Assembly (NCBI GenBank): GCA_008360955.1
Contig: LUCM01001559.1
Span: forward strand, 32,982 to 96,981
DNA length: 64,000 bases
Reading direction: 5' to 3'
Source: Fasciolopsis buskii
Taxonomy: Eukaryota; Platyhelminthes; Trematoda; Plagiorchiida; Fasciolidae
Part shown: positions 58,209 through 64,000 of the stretch, piece by piece
How positions within the stretch are numbered: the stretch's first letter is position 1
How the letters are laid out: the number at the start of each line of letters is the position of its first letter
The notes under the pieces: generated by a model
Database searches by the model: none
What the model was told of the DNA's origin: nothing
What the model saw: only the letters and a program-made list of their open reading frames with translations
Position numbers and translations under genes: made by a program

Positions 58209-61200
58209 AAAAATAAGGTACCGAAGCGCATCGTTTGAAGCGACTAGACAATAGACAGAAAAAATCACGTAAATAGTCGTCACCATACGTCCGACTTAAT
58301 TGGGCTACAAGGTCAATAGAATCCAGGTGTGCTTATCGTATACTTTCACAGAAAGGCTACTAGTGAAAATCAAATTTTAAGTCTTAAAGAAAGCTGATGC
58401 GATCACGATCTGAGTGGACAATCGTCTTCAATTAGTTCTGAAGCCACAGCAGATAACTTCCAATCTCCCATGAGGATCGAAGAGGAATACAGTCACGAGA
58501 TGCATGATGGTGTATATCCGACGCGAAAATTATCAAAATATCGCCTCATGACACCAGTTATACCGTGACTGTTTTGACACGCGTTGCCAATGGCCACCAT
58601 CAAAACTAACGATTTTTTACTGTTCCATTATCCGAAGTTCAATAGTTACGAGCATGCAGTGATTAGTCGGCTGTAAAACGCCAAATTTCACAAATCAACA
58701 GGTCTGTTTAGAAAAAGGCAACCGGACAGGCACTGAATGCGGTAGCCTGGAAGTCCGACTGTAATTTCGCTGCCAAGCTTTTGTATGGGTTGGCATATAA
58801 TCAACAAAGGCAGGACTGACTCAGAATTACAACGGTCTAATGAAAACTTTACTGCAAACATTGCATCACCCGCCACGGGTGAAATCGTGAGTGAGGCTGG
58901 CTACCTTCCCATGATAATGTAATCAATTCCTCGCTTAAGCGATGGCATGGACCAGCGATTGCGCGTAAACTTCCACTGAACATCAACAAATAAAGATGGC
59001 CACATTGAAAGAGAATCGTTTTTCTTTGAGAGAGTTGCGAAACCGACTAAGTCCAACAGAGCGACAGTTATCTAACCAGTTGGCTGATTTATAAGCCTTT
59101 TTACAAACGCACGATGACAAAGCCGAAAGACACAGAGTCCATAAGTAAAAAGTCAACGAAATATTCGAGAAATTGTTTCTTAAGACGCATATAGAAGTTA
59201 ATTTTTCAACCATCTCATGATCAGCCAAGGTAACGTCATCAGTGTATAAGCAGTGACTTCTCTGGTTGTCTGTCGTCATAGTAATCTTGCCATGGGTCTG
59301 ACCTCTGTGCAGGAATGCGCTTTAGGTGATTCGACGTAAAGAAATCATGTCAGGCTTGCAAACCTCGACGGTGCCAGATGAACGATAGACGGACCAAGAT
59401 TCTGATCGACTGCAAACTTGGCACCAAGACTGAAATCAGCCTTTGCTTTTTCTCGAGGTCAAGGACGAAAAAGACTCCGACTTTGAAACATGTTCACGGG
59501 TGAGCGAAGCCGACCAGAGAGAAGGCAATTAACCCGAGACTGGAAGCGATTAACCAAGGAGCTTCGACCTGCACCCACGCGTATTTAAAACTGGATTGTG
59601 GATAGAAAAACGAGAGTCGCTTGACCACTTAGAGACTTTTCGGTTGTTCGTACCACAGTAAATGAAACGGAACGGAACTGAAGTGAACTGAACTAAACTG
59701 AACTGAACTACAATCGGGACGATCAACTACAGACGCTACAGATAACGATATCCCAGTAAATACTGAAATAGCGATCTTCGAAGGGACACGTGGCTGGTTC
59801 GCAAGAGAAAATAAGCCAAAGAAACTGACGTCGATTTGGGTTCGTTGGGACTGTCAGCCAGTTTGAACATCAACGAAAGAAAAACAATAAAATTCTCATG
59901 GAGGAGGAACTTCAACTGTAACCGAACCCGGAATTTTTCTCACCAAGACTATCTTGAAGTCGCAATTTTTTTTCAAGTAATGAACCAAAAATAGCTAAAT
60001 ATTACTCTGGATTCGGAATTTCATTTCTAATTTGATGAACTCTCATTTCTCCCGTCTTTTCAGGCACATGGGAATGGCATAAGCTACGGGGATCCGTGGA
60101 CGTAATGAAAATGGAAACAAATCCTAGTGCTCAACCGGAAAACACACCTGAAATGACTGAAAGACCGCAACAATCACGAAACGCCTCAGTTTTCCAAATG
60201 TTTAGACGATAGAAAAACCTGAATATCAATGACAAAAGAAAGGTTACATACAGACGTATACGTAATGATTTTGAGGGGCGCCACGTTGATAAAACTGTAA
60301 AAAAATGTCATGCGATTGCGTGGATAAGGATTCGCTACAAAAAGGCACGGTCCAATTTCGTTAATATCAATTGACTATGATCAAGAACGGCATTCATTTA
60401 GCCCGGATAAGATCCATGGCTTGGATCAAGTCAGTGCGTGACACCCAGGAGAGTTTCTGGAAGCCCGACAGTCTTCAAAAAGTTCGGTCAATAGGCACGC
60501 TGGTTTGGTTGGTGTATGTAACCTACTAACTCAAAAAATAACTTTGGAAACCGGACAAAAGCATCAGTGAGCCCGATTCACACGGACTCTTTGCATGATG
60601 CAACACAGAGGATTCACTCCAAAGTCATGCAAGATCTATACTCATTAAACATATGGGAAACGGAAAGTAGTTTAAGGATTAATTCTTTAGACTTATGGGT
60701 TGATCGAAAGGAATACGATCGGACTTCGTAAATCTAGAAGCAAACTCAATCATCTCAAAGCAATTCTGATAAATTTAGCAGTGTAACGAGTTGGATGCTC
60801 GCTGTCTTCTTGATTCTGATTGTATAAACTTGATGAGGATTTGTAATTTTATCGGGCTTCAGTTCATGGCTTTTTTACACCCTTTTACGCTTCAGATCAG
60901 GGCTTCTGGATTCCCCCTCAGAGGAGCCCTGATCCCTTACACGTTGTAGTAGCACTGCAATTTCAAAGTCATCTCCGCGGTAAACTTTGAAGGCTGAGTG
61001 GCTGTCGTATGGTAGGTACTGGGACGATGATCTTCCAATGACAATGCATGTCCAATTTAGAAAGTACACAGACAAATCAACAGGAACCGAAGACCAACAA
61101 ACACATTGATCAATCCAAAAACATTCATAGACCAATCTGACGGTTCACAGGCTACACATCCTAGGCCAGTCCAAAGTCATACCGGAGGGAAGGTTTAATG

Positions 61201-61253
61201 TAAGAAGGAATTGGGCGCAGATGTTACTCAGCTAGTTATAATGAGCCTGCAAC
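58209..61253. other. No secure feature
   Basis: A (GAACT)n-like run occurs at 59664-59710. The part next to 61,254 may be the decayed continuation of the RTE endonuclease (CLLVFGSC in place of CLFVVSAY near 61,080). Confidence 0.45.
59664..59710. repeat. (GAACT)n-like pentamer repeat
   Basis: Imperfect tandem copies of GAACT/AACTG with single-base changes. Confidence 0.85.
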
Positions 61254-61688
61254 CTAAACACCACGACTATCATGAGCTGCTTCGTCTCTTGGAGTGTGCA
61301 GGAAAAACCTTGACGGGACATCTGGTGCAGTTAGTTGAATTTCTATACTCGAATCCTGAATGTGTGTTTCACTCACACAGCAGACATCAATCGAAAGTGA
61401 GTTCACTGTCAGAGCCAAACACGCCTGTTGGCCAGCCTGCATGAGAATGCGCACATTGAAAGAACCGAGATTCAGAGGGTGACGAGGCTTGAGAAAATGT
61501 GAACTAGCAGACTGAAAACCACCTACTACACTACTTGACAGTGAAGCGTTGCGACTATCGGGCGTGTGATCAGTGGGGAGACAACGGGTAGGCAGAGAGG
61601 ACAAAGAGATTGGGTTGGAGACAAAAGAGACAGGTTGAATGAAAGAGAGGGAACTTTGAGCAATAGCATACTTATCACTATCAGACAT
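61254..61688 (-). mobile_element. RTE-like LINE, 5' end and endonuclease N-terminus
   Basis: Minus-strand frame of 144 codons. It ends in HPLNLGSFNVRILMQAGQQA, then SLSIDVCCVSETHIQDSS and IQLTAPDVPSRF. This is the N-terminal AP endonuclease of the trematode RTE-like family (LGTFNVRTLMQ...GIDVCCVSETRIQD). The NVR and the catalytic SET residues are kept. A Ser/Pro-rich leader of about 80 residues precedes it. The frame ends at HDSRGV before the next endonuclease motifs, and the sequence beyond is heavily decayed. Confidence 0.8.
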
Positions 61689-62260
61689 ATCTACACCATC
61701 GCTCGAACAATCGAGAAATAATCTCCAACTTACTTGAGTCTTCAGTCACTAGCACAGTGTCGACCGCATATTCTGAATCAGACAGTTTCCTGTTTGACGA
61801 AATGACAATACCACTATTCTCGAAAGAATATATTTCCAAATGTAAAAGTCAAAATTAAAAGGTGGAAAGCGGCAATCCTGAGGAACACCACTCCTCGTGA
61901 TGAACTCGAGTAAAAGTAGCTGCAAGCAAGAACTCGCATTCGATTGCTGAATACAGAGATTGGAAAGTAGGATAAATTTCTCTGGCACATCCTTCAATGA
62001 TAGACAGTGTAAAGGAGCTGCTCTGCCGAATGGGTCGAGCGCCGCTTTCAGATTGAGGAAGATAGGAATCATGGGTCTACGAAATATGTGCCTTTATTCT
62101 AAGATTTGTCACAAGTGACAATTTGGTCAGTACAACCCCGACCGGATCGGACACCGGGTTGATTCTCACGCACACTTGATACGTAGGCACTAGGTAATCG
62201 GTGGAGGATAACGCTGGTGAGCAGTTTCGATCCATTGCTTAACAAAGATTGCATTTATCC
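61689..62260 (-). mobile_element. RTE-like LINE, reverse transcriptase fragment
   Basis: Minus strand: SNGSKLLTSVILHRLPSAYV, RENQPGVRSGRGCTDQI, PIFLNLKAALDPFGRAAPLH (family LDLKAAFDSVDRAALxH), CLSLKDVPEKFILL, SGVPQDCRFPPFNFDF (family SGVRQGCPLSPFLFNF). Finally RKLSDSEYAVDTVLVTEDSS, where the YADD box reads YAVD (61759-61770). Frames shift at least twice. It lies directly upstream (5') of an endonuclease fragment on the same strand, the reverse of the normal order. Confidence 0.8.
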
Positions 62261-63699
62261 AGAATAAGTTGGGTTGAAGTGCATCGAAGTCAATCCGGAC
62301 GCGAATCGCCGAAAAACGCGCCTGTGCTCCTGTTAGCGGAATCTTCATTAATCCATAGACAATGCCAACTGCATGCCATTAAAGTCTTGTTTGCCAAAAT
62401 AATCAAATATCATGTGCCACACACATTGCAATAATCCACCGAGTCGCGATAACATCTTGACGTTAAGTGATGGAATACGTCTCTATGAGATCTAAAGAGC
62501 TACAGAGGATGGCTATTTAGGGCCGAAAATGAAAAAGCCCGACGAATTAGTGGGTGGGGAAAAGATCAAATTCGGCTTCGTAGGGAAACAACAGCTGTCT
62601 TAACAGGACCAACTACTCAGCCAATGAGAAGCTGCTCCAGCCAGAAAAGGCAGAGAAAATCGATTCGCCAGTCACGAAAATTGTCGATAGGTGAAAGTAA
62701 CAATAAAGAAGCTGAGCACTCTTTGGACCATAGGATGGCCAAGTGCATCTTGTTAGCTAGTTATTGCCTGTCTGAGCTTGGCAGCACTCAAACCAAAACG
62801 TGCTGTCTTGTCCAATCCAGCTTCCTTCACCAGATGGCCTGGAACAAAAATTCAACCGACAGTGAAACAATAATACACGCAAAATAAAAACAAAGTACGA
62901 ATGACAACCACATCGTACATAACAGCTCTACAGAAGTTTACTCATAGATGTGTTCGGTCATGTTGTCGTGCTGGATTAAAGAGTCATTAGTTCTAAATGA
63001 AAATCCCTTTTCTGGGATGTGTGTAAAAGCGAAAAACCGTTTGTACAAACAGCTTTGTCACAAATTCCGCGAGAAATCTTACTAACTTTCTTCCATTCGA
63101 TACAAAAGTCGTGTGAACTGTCCCAAATATATGCTGCTAATTTGGTTTATCTGAATGAATTATTCGTGGAACAAGAGGGCGTAAACTGAATGCAGTAAGT
63201 AAGCTTCAATGTTTTCTTCATTTGAGCCCTTTCAACGTTCGCAAATCAAACAAAACAGGGGAAAAGTTTCCCTAGGTAGAACTCTGGGATTTTGTAAAAC
63301 AGACCTATTTTGTGTGTCCAGGTACAAACTCAGCAGCCCACGTTGCGTGTCAAGTAGTTCGGTTTTAAAGACCATGGTCTAAATAGTATCCGGATCACTT
63401 CAAGCACAAGAGCCGAGAGTGCATTGTTAGATTAGATACCAGTCAACAACAAAAGTAAACGTCGAAAAACTGAATCGGCTTACTTTCTTCACTTCTTCGG
63501 GTTCATGGTATTAGATACATATTGACTCCTGGTCATTAACGGAGTGGGTAAGTCGCAGATTTTCGACTATTCAGGTCTGTGTAGTCAGTTTCAGCTGTCT
63601 CTGTGCAATCAGTTGTCTTCCTTATGCTTCGACCAAACGGATCGTCTACAAGAGATCGATAAATTGCCCCTTTATAGCTCTTCCAGGTTAGTTCATGAG
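62261..63699. other. No recognised feature
   Basis: Open frames up to 87 codons (62624-62887) without recognisable motifs. Confidence 0.5.
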
Positions 63700-63828
63700 T
63701 GGTCAACAACGCGCGGAGTTCCAACTTGAAATTCCCCCCAACCACCAGTTACCTTCACCACTTGGTAACCCTTGGTTGGTCGTAATTCGATCCCTCAAAA
63801 TGGTGCATTTACTCGTTTCATGATTAAA
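63700..63828 (+). mobile_element. Possible tRNA-derived SINE, copy 6, degraded
   Basis: CCACTTGGTAACCC followed by GTGCATTTACTCGTTTCATGA resembles the body and 3' end of copies 1 and 4. The head is scarcely recognisable. The call is tentative. Confidence 0.4.
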
Positions 63829-64000
63829 TCGCAAGATGAAACAAAGAAGAACACTTAACGCAAAGTATGCCCGGTGGATCAAGTTCCACAAACTATTTGG
63901 TCTTGATCGCTGATCAATGACCTGCTATGCGATAATCATTCGGATGAATAATCCATTACTGTTCATTAATTCCTAGAATACACAAAATCTATTCCCATAA

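Noticed and set aside
58983..59279. Minus-strand frame containing LYTDDVTLAD, similar to an RT YADD box
   Set aside because: No other RT motif before or after it in the expected positions; likely chance.
62624..62887. 87-codon plus-strand frame
   Set aside because: Lys/Ser-rich, but no motif and no splice context; near transposon debris.

Overview
The window is nuclear DNA of an invertebrate animal, most likely a digenean flatworm (trematode). The reasons are one clearly recognisable animal gene split by large GT-AG introns, otherwise intron-like or intergenic sequence, and a mix of decayed RTE-like, CR1-like and Jockey-like LINEs, Penelope-like elements and tRNA-derived SINEs, one of them carrying a hammerhead ribozyme as in the schistosome Sm-alpha family. 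The species was not determined. I see no bacterial operon, CRISPR array, rRNA or standalone tRNA gene.

Layout. 1-15.1 kb (+): the 3' half of WDTC1 (WD and tetratricopeptide repeats protein 1, a CUL4-DDB1 substrate receptor of the DCAF type). Four exons (473-972, 3706-4144, 6251-6443, 14022-15098) have introns in matching phase (1, 2, 0) and encode the TPR segment, the last WD40 repeats and a long acidic, Ser-rich tail. The 5' exons lie upstream of the window. The introns hold an RTE endonuclease piece (2.2-2.4 kb), an RTE C-terminal piece (8.0-8.5 kb) and an antisense CR1-like LINE (11.7-13.65 kb).

15.1-42 kb: no secure host gene. It holds RTE RT (20.3-21.3 kb), a tRNA-SINE (21.8 kb), a Jockey-like RT (24.1-25.4 kb, minus), a second CR1-like RT (28.9-29.9 kb, minus), two hammerhead-SINEs (32.0 and 32.55 kb), three more tRNA-SINEs (33.1, 33.6, 37.7 kb) and an RTE C-terminal piece (40.9-41.5 kb).

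42-48.2 kb: several minus-strand coding-like segments, one with a good splice acceptor, may belong to an unidentified split gene (low confidence).

46.6-64 kb: Penelope-like remnants with hammerhead-like motifs (46.6, 52.6-53.9, 55.8-56.5 kb), an inverted pair of decayed hammerhead-SINEs (54.4-54.9 kb), a (CATA)n tract, and an RTE RT piece placed directly 5' of an RTE endonuclease piece (61.25-62.26 kb, minus). Every reverse transcriptase whose catalytic box I could read is broken, so the elements look like fossils. The most interesting item is the hammerhead ribozyme at 32,095-32,139, whose catalytic core is complete, set inside a small family whose other copies have decayed cores.
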